From the NCBI GenBank assembly GCA_007127615.1, contig SKZB01000296.1, positions 1 to 7,308 of the forward strand: a stretch of DNA of 7,308 bases. The letters run 5' to 3'. The position numbers and the translations under genes are program-made. Positions 1 through 5,420 of this stretch are shown here, piece after piece (positions within the stretch are counted from its first letter, which is position 1; every line of letters starts with the position of its first letter). The stretch comes from Phycisphaerales bacterium. GTDB taxonomy: Bacteria > Planctomycetota > Phycisphaerae > Phycisphaerales > SM1A02. The notes beneath the pieces are model-generated. The model was not told the origin of the DNA. It saw only the letters and a list, made by a program, of their open reading frames with translations, and did no database searches.

Positions 1-1
1 C

Positions 2-1078
2 CGGTTCGCCGAACCGGGCGATCTCGATCAGCTTTCGGCGCTCCAGCAGCAGGTGCGGGACCTGCTGCGCGAAATGGCGGAACGTCAGGGCATTGAGTTC
101 ACGCGCGAGGGCTACCAACTGACGCCCCAGGCGTACCGGCTCTTTCAGTCAAAATTACTCGAACAGATTTTCAGTGAGCTCGATGCTGCCCGACGCGGCC
201 GGCACGCCGGCCCGATCACCGGCGAGGGGGCGGTCGAACTGCCGCGCACCAACCCCTATGAGTTCGGCGACTCCGTCACGCACATGGATATCCCCCAGTC
301 CATGATCAATGCGATGGTGCGGGCGGGCACCACGTCACCCGGGCAGAAGGACATTCTGGCGACTTCGTTCGGGCGCATGCGGCCGGAAGATATTGAGATT
401 CATGAGACGCGCAATACGCCGAAGTGCGCTTCCGCGGTCATCATGGACATGTCCGGATCGATGCGTCACGGCGGGCTCTACGTCAACGCCAAACGGATGG
501 GACTCGCGCTCGACGGATTGATCCGCAGCGAGTATCCCGGCGACTACCTGCAGTTCATTGAAATGGCCACCTTCGCCAAACCGCGGCATATCTCCGAGGT
601 TCCCGCCATGATGCCCAAGCCGGTGACGGTGTACGACCCGGTCGTTCGCTTCAAAGCCGACATGAGCGATCCGCGGATCAGTGAGTTGGATGTCCCGCCC
701 CACTTCACCAACATTCAACACGCGCTGCGGCTCGCGCGACAGTTTCTCTCCGGTCAGGACACCCCCAACCGTCAGATCATGCTCATCACCGACGGGCTGC
801 CGACCGCGCACTTCGAGGACGAAACGCTGTACATGCTCTACCCACCGCATGACCGCACGGAAGAAGCGACCATGCGAGAAGCGCAGCTCTGCCGGCGCGA
901 GCAGATCGTGATCAACGTATTCCTCCTGCCGAGTTGGAACCAGTCGCACGAGGATATTCAGTTCGCGCAGCGGATGGTCGAAATGACCCGCGGCCGCGTG
1001 TTCTTCACCGCCGGCAAAGACCTCGACCGGTTCGTGGTCTGGGACTACGTGAGCAACCGTCGCGCCGTGATCGGATAG
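2..1078 (+). CDS. VWA (von Willebrand factor A) domain protein, 5' end outside window
   Basis: The frame is open from the first bases (RFAEPGDLDQLSALQQQ...) and reads on without a break, so the GTG at 53 is internal and the true start lies upstream. 358 residues are visible (R at 2-4 = residue 1). The N-terminal third is charged and helical, without a recognised domain. From about residue 143 there is a VWA fold with a full metal-ion-dependent adhesion site: DMSGS (D149, S151, S153), the middle threonine in HFTN (T236) and ITDG (D264). No membrane span or signal peptide is seen in the visible part, so it is probably cytosolic. VWA proteins of this stand-alone type are often encoded beside MoxR or magnesium-chelatase-like AAA ATPases and act as their partner; whether such a gene lies upstream is not visible. 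The gene ends in TAG at 1076-1078, 77 bp from the convergent SDMT gene. The domain call is firm; the biological role is unknown. Confidence 0.9.
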   Translation, partial: RFAEPGDLDQLSALQQQVRDLLREMAERQGIEFTREGYQLTPQAYRLFQSKLLEQIFSELDAARRGRHAGPITGEGAVELPRTNPYEFGDSVTHMDIPQSMINAMVRAGTTSPGQKDILATSFGRMRPEDIEIHETRNTPKCASAVIMDMSGSMRHGGLYVNAKRMGLALDGLIRSEYPGDYLQFIEMATFAKPRHISEVPAMMPKPVTVYDPVVRFKADMSDPRISELDVPPHFTNIQHALRLARQFLSGQDTPNRQIMLITDGLPTAHFEDETLYMLYPPHDRTEEATMREAQLCRREQIVINVFLLPSWNQSHEDIQFAQRMVEMTRGRVFFTAGKDLDRFVVWDYVSNRRAVIG

Positions 1079-1100
1079 ACGACAGCGCGCTTCACGTCGC

Positions 1101-1117
1101 CGCATGCGCCCCATGCG
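1101..1117. terminator. Small hairpin between convergent genes, possible terminator
   Basis: CGCATG (1101-1106) and CATGCG (1112-1117) form a perfect 6-bp stem with a 5-nt loop. It lies in the 77-bp gap between the stops of the VWA gene (+) and the SDMT gene (-), where a bidirectional terminator would be expected. No T-tract follows on either strand, so an intrinsic terminator is doubtful. A second weak stem (CGGG/CCCG around 1126-1139) is nearby. Confidence 0.3.
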
Positions 1118-1155
1118 TCCAACCGCGGGGATCATCCCGTCACTCGAACGATCAC

Positions 1156-1995
1156 TCAGGACGGCTTGCGGAAGTGGAAGATGCCCCAGGAGAGGTAGCC
1201 ATTCTTCCCGCCATCGATCCAGTGGCCGAGGCCCTTCTTCATTCGATCGATGTACTCGCGGCTGACCACGCCCGCGATCTCTTCCTCGCGCCGCTCGGTT
1301 TCCGCGAGCACGCGGCGGTAGTGATTGACCAACTGGTGCGTGTGCTCCTCGAAGCCGACCTCTTCCCAGCCGAGCTTCTTCGCCTGCTCGCGGTAGAACG
1401 CCGGCGAGCCGAGCGTCTCGAGGTGGATGCGATCCAGGATCGGCTGAAGGACGCCCTCGGGGCAGTCATCGGCCTGCATCGGATCGGTGAAAACCAGTTC
1501 CCCGCCCGGCTTCAGAATGCGGTCGATTTCCTCGAGCACTTTGATCCGTTCGCCACTGTGGAGAAAGGCGTCCTGAGACCAGACGATATCGAAGGATGCG
1601 TTCTCCGCCGGGACGGATTCGAAGCTGGCATCGACGACTTCGATGAGTGAGTCGAGCTTCTGCTCGCGGTTCATCTGCCGGTCGCGCTCGTTCTCGACTT
1701 CGCTGAGGTTGAGCGCGATGACGTGGCAGCCGTACCGTTTCGCAAGGCATCGGGCCGATCCGCCGTACCCGGCACCGAGATCAATGACGCGGGCGGATTC
1801 ATCGAGGTTCCCGAGCCGCGCGGCCATCTTTTCGACGGTGCGGCGGCTGGCGTCCGCGATGGGTTCGTCGTCGGATTGGTACAGGCCGATGTGGATGTCT
1901 TCGCCGCCCCAGATGGTGAAGTAGAAATTATCCGCATCGTCGCTGTTGTAATATTCGCGCGCGGTGCTGACCGCCGGTGAGTACTGAGTGCTCAT
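1156..1995 (-). CDS. sdmt: Sarcosine/dimethylglycine N-methyltransferase (SDMT)
   Basis: A 279-residue SAM-dependent methyltransferase that catalyses sarcosine to N,N-dimethylglycine and dimethylglycine to glycine betaine, the later steps of betaine synthesis from glycine, in the cytosol. The N-terminus carries the family's characteristic YYNSDDADNFYFTIWGGEDI (residues 15-34) and HIGLY. SAM motif I is VIDLGAGYGG (70-79), the acidic region after strand 2 is ALNLSEVE (94-101), and motif II/III regions are FDIVWSQDAFLHS (135-147) and LKPGGELVFTDPM (161-173). The length matches the family. The ATG start at 1993-1995 overlaps the GSMT stop (ATGA, 1992-1995), and GAGGAAGG at 2008-2015 lies 12 nt upstream inside the GSMT end, so translation is probably coupled. 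Other small-molecule methyltransferases of the UbiE/COQ5 type share motif I, but the N-terminal signature and the partner gene make SDMT the clear choice. It is the last gene of the operon and ends 77 bp from the convergent VWA gene. Confidence 0.93.
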   Translation of the reverse strand: MSTQYSPAVSTAREYYNSDDADNFYFTIWGGEDIHIGLYQSDDEPIADASRRTVEKMAARLGNLDESARVIDLGAGYGGSARCLAKRYGCHVIALNLSEVENERDRQMNREQKLDSLIEVVDASFESVPAENASFDIVWSQDAFLHSGERIKVLEEIDRILKPGGELVFTDPMQADDCPEGVLQPILDRIHLETLGSPAFYREQAKKLGWEEVGFEEHTHQLVNHYRRVLAETERREEEIAGVVSREYIDRMKKGLGHWIDGGKNGYLSWGIFHFRKPS

Positions 1996-2828
1996 ACGTG
2001 CGTGGTTCCTTCCTCGTGTTCATCGTCGGGACGGTAGTACTTCTCCGCGACGTGGATATAGAAATCCGGCTGCTCTTCGCGGTAGGTTTCCTGGAAGTCT
2101 CCGTAGGTGTTGACGGTCTGGAATCCGACTTCATGCATCAGACGCCGCGTGTAGTCCTTCCGCAGCGGGAACATGTTGAGGTGGTACGCCGCGCCATCCG
2201 GGAAGGTGTACCGGAAGCGGGCAAGGCCATCGTCGATGTGCTCGGGAACGGCCTCGACATCTTCACCACAGTAGTAGTACTTGTGTTTCGTCGAGAAACC
2301 GGCATCGAGCATCGTATCGTAGTTCCGCTGATCAAGAATCAGGACGCCATCGTGGCGCAGCGTGGCGTAGAACTCCGCCAGCGCCTTGCGCCGATCCCGT
2401 TCGCTGAAGAGGTGCGTGAAGGAGTTGCCCAGACAGATCACCGCATCGAAAACGGTGTGCACATCGCGGTTCAGCCAGCGCCAGTCGGCCTGAATCGTGC
2501 GCAGGATGTGGCCGCGCTTGCGACCGTTCTCGAAGGCCTTGGCGAGCATGTCCGGCGCGCCGTCCACGCTGACCACTTCAAAGCCGGCTTCGATCAGGCG
2601 CGTGGAGTGGAAACCCGTCCCCGTCGCCACATCGAGCACCCGCTTCGCCCCGCGTTCGCGGAGCATGCGGATGAAGAAGTCAGATTCACTCTCCGCCCGG
2701 CGCTCCCAGTCAATCAGATCATCCCACTTCTCGACGAAGCCGTGAATGTACTCGTTGGCAAAGTTGTCCGAGTCCCGGCGTTTGACCGGGTCTTTGCCGA
2801 ATGATTGTTCGGTCGTTGTCGTAGAAAT
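1992..2828 (-). CDS. gsmt: Glycine/sarcosine N-methyltransferase (GSMT), apparent ATT start
   Basis: A SAM-dependent enzyme that methylates glycine to sarcosine and sarcosine to dimethylglycine, the first steps of betaine synthesis. Read from the ATT at 2826-2828 it is 278 residues, the usual family length. N-terminal family features are FGKDPVKRRDSDNFANEYI (10-28), GFVEKWDDLIDWERRAESE (30-48) and FFIRMLRERG (51-60). SAM motif I is VLDVATGTGFHS (64-75) with D89 after strand 2 (VVSVDGAPDML) and FDAVICLGNSFTHL (127-140) following. There is no in-frame ATG, GTG or TTG between the upstream TGA (2832-2834) and the ATG at 2664-2666. Starting at that ATG would remove 54 conserved residues. GGGAG (2837-2841) sits 8 nt before the ATT, and the product MSTTTTEQSFG looks like a natural N-terminus. 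The 3' end overlaps the SDMT start by 4 bp. The function is firm; the start codon is the open question (rare AUU start, point mutation, or sequence error). Confidence 0.92.
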   Translation of the reverse strand: MSTTTTEQSFGKDPVKRRDSDNFANEYIHGFVEKWDDLIDWERRAESESDFFIRMLRERGAKRVLDVATGTGFHSTRLIEAGFEVVSVDGAPDMLAKAFENGRKRGHILRTIQADWRWLNRDVHTVFDAVICLGNSFTHLFSERDRRKALAEFYATLRHDGVLILDQRNYDTMLDAGFSTKHKYYYCGEDVEAVPEHIDDGLARFRYTFPDGAAYHLNMFPLRKDYTRRLMHEVGFQTVNTYGDFQETYREEQPDFYIHVAEKYYRPDDEHEEGTTHV

Positions 2829-2841
2829 CGTTCACACTCCC
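2826..2841 (-). promoter_or_regulatory. Shine-Dalgarno and ATT start of GSMT
   Basis: On the minus strand GGGAG (2841 to 2837) is followed by 8 nt and then ATT (2828 to 2826), the spacing expected for an initiation site. The codons around it read ATG-GGA-GTG-TGA-ACG-ATT-TCT-ACG, so the in-frame TGA (2834 to 2832) rules out any start further upstream in this frame. ACG at 2831-2829 is the only other candidate ahead of the conserved sequence and is a poorer start with a shorter spacing. Confidence 0.6.
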
Positions 2842-2866
2842 ATATCATCTGGTTCAGAACAGAGAC

Positions 2867-2960
2867 ACGGAGCCGTGGAAGAAATGGAGTTTGCAACTCA
2901 AGAGCGAAGATTCTCACATCTCCGCTGCGGAAGCTGTCGGATAGTTCCGGGCGGCTCCGT
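2867..2960 (-). promoter_or_regulatory. Possible structured 5' leader of the betaine operon
   Basis: A 9-bp perfect inverted repeat, CGGCTCCGT (2952-2960) and ACGGAGCCG (2867-2875) on the + strand, encloses 76 nt of the predicted leader RNA. Two smaller stems lie inside: TCCG-CTG-CGGA (2921-2931) and GAGTT-TGC-AACTC (2887-2899). Together they would form a multibranched fold that starts about 11 nt after the inferred transcription start and ends 25 nt before the GSMT Shine-Dalgarno. I do not recognise a known riboswitch class. An accidental repeat of this length in GC-rich DNA is possible, so this is a candidate only. Confidence 0.35.
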
Positions 2961-2977
2961 CAGATTTGCTGATGAAG

Positions 2978-3007
2978 AGTATACCGCATCCACCCCGAAG
3001 ATGTCCA
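2978..3007 (-). promoter_or_regulatory. Sigma70-like promoter for the betaine operon
   Basis: On the minus strand TGGACA (3007 to 3002, 5 of 6 to TTGACA) and TATACT (2983 to 2978, 5 of 6 to TATAAT) are separated by 18 bp. In this GC-rich background it is the best promoter match I found in the window. Transcription would start near 2971, giving a leader of about 143 nt before the GSMT ATT codon. Confidence 0.55.
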
Positions 3008-3059
3008 GCCGCAATGGATCAGGTAGACAAATTGACCGAAACCCTGCATAAACCCCACC

Positions 3060-3097
3060 GAACGCTCATAGAACGCCGCAGAATCGCAACAAATCGC
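3060..3097 (-). repeat. Four helically phased hexamer direct repeats upstream of the promoter
   Basis: On the + strand GAACGC (3060-3065), GAACGC (3071-3076), AATCGC (3082-3087) and AATCGC (3092-3097) share the pattern RAWCGC. Their starts are 11, 11 and 10 bp apart, about one turn of DNA. The array ends 53 bp upstream of the -35 box, about -89 to -126 from the inferred start. Same-face direct repeats at this position suggest a binding site for an activator or repressor; the protein is unknown. Confidence 0.45.
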
Positions 3098-3156
3098 GAC
3101 CGTAAGCATTGCTCTCGGGTCGAGACTCGCTCCCCCTCGCCCACGGGCAGTCCTTG

Positions 3157-3282
3157 TCAATACTTCCTGGACCGGCAACACACCTTCGCCATGGCCAAAA
3201 TGGCGAAGACGGGGAGTATGGTGCCCAAAACGGTGAACATGATCGCGGCGAGAACGGCGAGCGGGTCGAATGTGGGAATCAT
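3157..3282 (-). CDS. Small single-span membrane protein (41 aa), unknown function
   Basis: A short open frame starts at ATG 3280-3282 and ends at TGA 3157-3159. AGAGG (3290-3294) lies 7 nt before the ATG, one of the better ribosome binding sites in the window. The product begins MIPTFDPLAV, continues as a hydrophobic helix of about 25 residues (residues 7-32, including FTVLGTILPVFAILA) and ends in a short basic tail with paired cysteines, AKVCCRSRKY. By the positive-inside rule the tail should be cytoplasmic. Third codon positions are mostly G or C, as in the neighbouring genes. It lies between the aminotransferase and the betaine promoter, in the same direction as both. I recognise no family. 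It could be a small regulator or accessory of a membrane complex, but nothing in the window identifies a partner. Confidence 0.6.
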   Translation of the reverse strand: MIPTFDPLAVLAAIMFTVLGTILPVFAILAMAKVCCRSRKY

Positions 3283-3336
3283 GGTTTCACCTCTCGATTC
3301 CGGGCGGCGGCGGTGGAAAGGCAAAGCTCTCTGTTT

Positions 3337-3355
3337 CGTGCCGAAACTCGGCGCG
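3337..3355. terminator. Hairpin between aminotransferase and small gene
   Basis: CGTGCCGA and TCGGCGCG around an AAC loop make an 8-bp stem (7 Watson-Crick pairs and one T-G on the + strand; a C-A mismatch at that step in minus-strand RNA). It lies 75-93 nt past the aminotransferase stop. No T-tract follows, so termination here is uncertain; it could also be a processing site in a readthrough transcript. Confidence 0.25.
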
Positions 3356-3374
3356 CTGTCGTCACACGCATCGC

Positions 3375-3396
3375 ACCCGGGTCAAACACGCCGGGT
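3375..3396. terminator. Hairpin just past the aminotransferase stop
   Basis: ACCCGG (3375-3380) and CCGGGT (3391-3396) form a perfect 6-bp GC-rich stem with a 10-nt loop, 34 nt past the aminotransferase TAG. There is no clear T-tract, so this is a weak terminator candidate. Confidence 0.3.
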
Positions 3397-3429
3397 CCCA
3401 TCCATGCCCAAGCCCTCCTCCGCCCTCAA

Positions 3430-4614
3430 CTATGGCCCGATCATCAGTTCCCGCAGGATCTTCAACCCCTGATCAAGCTGCTCATCGGGAGCGGCGTAGC
3501 TGAGGCGGAAGTGCGTGTCCCGCCGGCTGAAGACGTGGCCGGGAATGATGATCACGTTGCGTTCGATCGCCCGCATGAAGAACTCCTCCGACGTCAACCC
3601 CAGCCGCGCGGGCACTTTGACGAAGGCGTAGAACGCCCCGCCGGGCTGAATGAGTTCCGTCACATCGCCGAAGGCCTCGACCACACGGTCGCGGCGGCTC
3701 CGGTAGGTACGAACGTGCTCGCCCAGGTCCACGCCGAACGCACCCGCCAGGCCGACCTGCGCCATCGACGGTGCGCAGACGAAGGTGTACTGCTGCAGTT
3801 TCAGCATCTGCTGAATGAGCGTGCTCGGACCGGCCGCGTACCCCATCCGCCAGCCGGTGCAGCCGTAAGTCTTTCCGAAACCGCGCACCAGGAGCATGTC
3901 CTTTCCGAAACGGGCGGGGCTGGGAAACCGGCCGTCCTCAAGGGATTCTTCGTAGGTGAAGGCGTCGTAGATTTCATCGGAGACCAGCAGAATGCCGCGC
4001 TTCCGGCAGAGTTCGATGATCTCCTCAAGTTCCTGATTGGAAAGAACCACCCCGGTCGGGTTCCCCGGCGAGTTGATCAGCACCATTCTGGTCCGGTCGG
4101 TGATCAGCGCCTCGATCCGCTCCGCGGTCATACGGAAGTCGGGGTAGGTCTCGCAGTAGACGGTTTTCGCTCCAACCATTTCGCCGATCGCCGGGTAGAC
4201 CACGAAATAGGGATCGGGAACAATCACTTCGTCGCCGGGATTCAGGACCGCGAGATAGGCCAGCATCAGCGCCCCGCTGGTGCCCGAAGTGATCATGTGC
4301 ATGAGACCATCCGAGGAGAGGTCCCAGCCGAGATCCGCCCGGAGTCGCCCCGCCACCGAGTCGAGCAGTTCCGGCGCGCCGCGGGTCAGCGTGTAGCCGT
4401 TCCGATTCTCTTCGATCGCCTCGATCGTCGACTTTTTGATCGCCTCGGGGACCGGAAAGTCCGGCTGACCGATCGAGAGGTTGATCGGCTGGTCCAATTG
4501 TCCGCCGAGTTCAAACGCGCGGCGAATCCCCGAAACGTCAATCGCGCCGGCGCGGTGACTGATCAGGCGGCTGAAGTCGATTTCCGGAGGGGACGGCGTG
4601 GCGGGCTGAGTCAT
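3430..4614 (-). CDS. Class I/II PLP-dependent aminotransferase (AspB/AspC-like)
   Basis: A 394-residue fold-type I aminotransferase that moves an amino group between an amino acid and a 2-oxoacid in the cytosol. Visible landmarks are the N-terminal substrate region NLSIGQPDFPVP (45-56), YTLTRGAPEL (74-83), the TSGTSGAL cofactor phosphate region (109-116), NSPGNPTG (181-188, with N185), SDEIYDAF (212-219, with D213 binding the pyridine nitrogen), the Schiff-base lysine K248 in GFGKTYGCTGWRMGY, and the carboxylate-binding arginine R370 in FRLSYA. The start chosen is ATG 4612-4614, with GAGG 6 nt upstream. An in-frame ATG 20 codons further upstream gives an atypical basic extension and would run through a possible terminator. 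The subfamily matches the broad aspartate/aromatic/alanine group; the substrate cannot be told from sequence. It lies 125 bp from the regulator gene, so it may have its own promoter, though I see no convincing one. Confidence 0.9.
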   Translation of the reverse strand: MTQPATPSPPEIDFSRLISHRAGAIDVSGIRRAFELGGQLDQPINLSIGQPDFPVPEAIKKSTIEAIEENRNGYTLTRGAPELLDSVAGRLRADLGWDLSSDGLMHMITSGTSGALMLAYLAVLNPGDEVIVPDPYFVVYPAIGEMVGAKTVYCETYPDFRMTAERIEALITDRTRMVLINSPGNPTGVVLSNQELEEIIELCRKRGILLVSDEIYDAFTYEESLEDGRFPSPARFGKDMLLVRGFGKTYGCTGWRMGYAAGPSTLIQQMLKLQQYTFVCAPSMAQVGLAGAFGVDLGEHVRTYRSRRDRVVEAFGDVTELIQPGGAFYAFVKVPARLGLTSEEFFMRAIERNVIIIPGHVFSRRDTHFRLSYAAPDEQLDQGLKILRELMIGP

Positions 4615-4641
4615 GGAACTCCTCGGTAACGGAATCAGACG

Positions 4642-4671
4642 AAAAAGAACCTCCCGCGGTGGATCCGGTTC
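4642..4671 (-). terminator. Possible intrinsic terminator after the two-component genes
   Basis: On the minus strand GAACC (4671 to 4667) pairs with GGTTC (4651 to 4647), with an additional inner TCC/GGA stem, and is followed at once by TTTTT (4646 to 4642). It lies about 70 nt past the response regulator stop and before the aminotransferase start. The stem is short with a large partly paired loop, so strength is uncertain. The T-run stands out in this GC-rich DNA. Confidence 0.4.
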
Positions 4672-4739
4672 CATTCGCGGCGGCGCGACTCCATACCATA
4701 CGGCGATTCGGTCGTCGGTGCTCCCGTCAGCGGCGTCGA

Positions 4740-5420
4740 TTACACCTCGGCCAGACCTTCACGAATGGCGAAGCGAACGAGTTCGCCGCGATCGTGAATA
4801 TCCAGCTTTTGCATGATGCATTCGCGGTGCCCGTCGATGGTCTTGGGGCTGCGGTGCAGGGTCTCGGCGATCTCACTGCGCGTCCTGCCCTTTCCGATCA
4901 GGCGCAGGACCTCCTGCTCCCGTGCCGTGAGCTGATCCAGCTTCGACGCCGGCGGCGCCATCGTGGCCACTCGCCCCGCGCGAGACCTCGCTTTCACCGG
5001 CTGACAGCGTTCAGCAACTTTCGCGCTCGTGGCAAATTCACCGGCCATGATCCGGCGCAAACCGTCGATGATTTCACCCGCCTCATCACCCTTGCAGAAA
5101 TAGCCCCACACCCCGGCCCGGAAAGCCGCACTGATGTAGTGATCCCGCACGTACGCGCTCAGGATGACGGTCTTCACCGACGGAAACCGCCGGCGCAACT
5201 CATCGGCCATCTCGAACGGATCAGGCCCCGGCATTTCGATATCCAACACGACGACGTCCGGCCTATTCGACTCGACCTCCTCAAGGAGATTCTCCGCGCT
5301 CGGAAGCCGACCGACGCACTCAAGATCATCTTCCATCTCGAAACGGGTGCGCAACCCCTCGACGAGAAAAGCGTGGTCATCAACACACAGAACGCGGATC
5401 TTGGTCTTGGACTGCTTCAT
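4740..5420 (-). CDS. NarL/FixJ-family response regulator (REC + LuxR HTH)
   Basis: A 226-residue transcription factor, the usual length for its family. The receiver domain spans about residues 7-125: acidic pair D14-D15 (VLCVDDHA), phosphoacceptor D60 (VVVLDIEMPG), S88 (VILSAY) and K110 (YFCKGDEAGE). A basic, flexible linker (about 131-160, with KARSRAGR) leads to the LuxR-type helix-turn-helix at about 162-226 (LTAREQEVLRLIGKG..., SPKTIDGHRECIMQKLDI). All receiver catalytic residues are present, so phosphorylation should drive dimerisation and DNA binding. The ATG (5418-5420) overlaps the TGA of the histidine kinase (5417-5419), and GGAG lies 8 nt upstream, so the two are one transcript and cognate partners. 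Target genes are unknown. The betaine promoter is a nearby possibility only. Confidence 0.93.
   Translation of the reverse strand: MKQSKTKIRVLCVDDHAFLVEGLRTRFEMEDDLECVGRLPSAENLLEEVESNRPDVVVLDIEMPGPDPFEMADELRRRFPSVKTVILSAYVRDHYISAAFRAGVWGYFCKGDEAGEIIDGLRRIMAGEFATSAKVAERCQPVKARSRAGRVATMAPPASKLDQLTAREQEVLRLIGKGRTRSEIAETLHRSPKTIDGHRECIMQKLDIHDRGELVRFAIREGLAEV

Larger units (their letters stand above)
2829..3156. other. Gene-free regulatory stretch upstream of the betaine operon
   Basis: 328 bp without a supported gene, between the small membrane protein stop and the GSMT start. In minus-strand order it holds two small hairpin-forming sequences just past the small gene (GCCC/GGGC at 3139-3148 and TCTCG/CGAGA at 3113-3125, neither with a T-tract), four phased direct repeats (3060-3097), a sigma70-like promoter (2978-3007) and a leader of about 140 nt. 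A few short frames are open here but have no good ribosome binding site and no recognisable product. Confidence 0.6.

Noticed and set aside
335..1135. Minus-strand frame of 266 codons opposite the VWA gene
   Set aside because: Antisense shadow of the VWA domain. There is no recognisable product, and it would run through the convergent gap.
1992..2666. GSMT starting at the ATG at 2666
   Set aside because: This would delete the conserved N-terminal part (FGKDPV..., EYIHGFVEKWDDLIDW) that is fully encoded in frame just upstream, and it begins only ten residues before SAM motif I.
1977..2804. Plus-strand frame of 275 codons opposite GSMT
   Set aside because: Antisense to a strongly conserved methyltransferase; the composition is an artefact of G/C third positions.
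2714..2917. Minus-strand frame from GTG 2917 running across the GSMT start
   Set aside because: Its GTG has a GGAG only 2 nt away, the product has no recognisable features, and it overlaps the conserved GSMT N-terminus in another frame.
2960..3181. Minus-strand frame of 73 codons in the regulatory stretch
   Set aside because: It overlaps the small membrane protein end, the repeat array and the promoter. No good ribosome binding site or domain is seen.
3109..4629. Long + strand open frame (506 codons) opposite the aminotransferase
   Set aside because: It is antisense to a clearly conserved enzyme. The product is rich in Arg, His, Ala and Gly with no domain, typical of an open frame opposite GC-rich coding DNA.
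4615..4674. Aminotransferase starting 20 codons further upstream at 4674
   Set aside because: The extension (MEPDPPREVLFRLIPL...) is not family-like and covers the Shine-Dalgarno of the inner start and the possible terminator.
4680..4730. A possible -10 (TATGGT) for the aminotransferase in the 125-bp gap
   Set aside because: It matches only 4 of 6 consensus bases and has no acceptable -35 at 16-18 bp.
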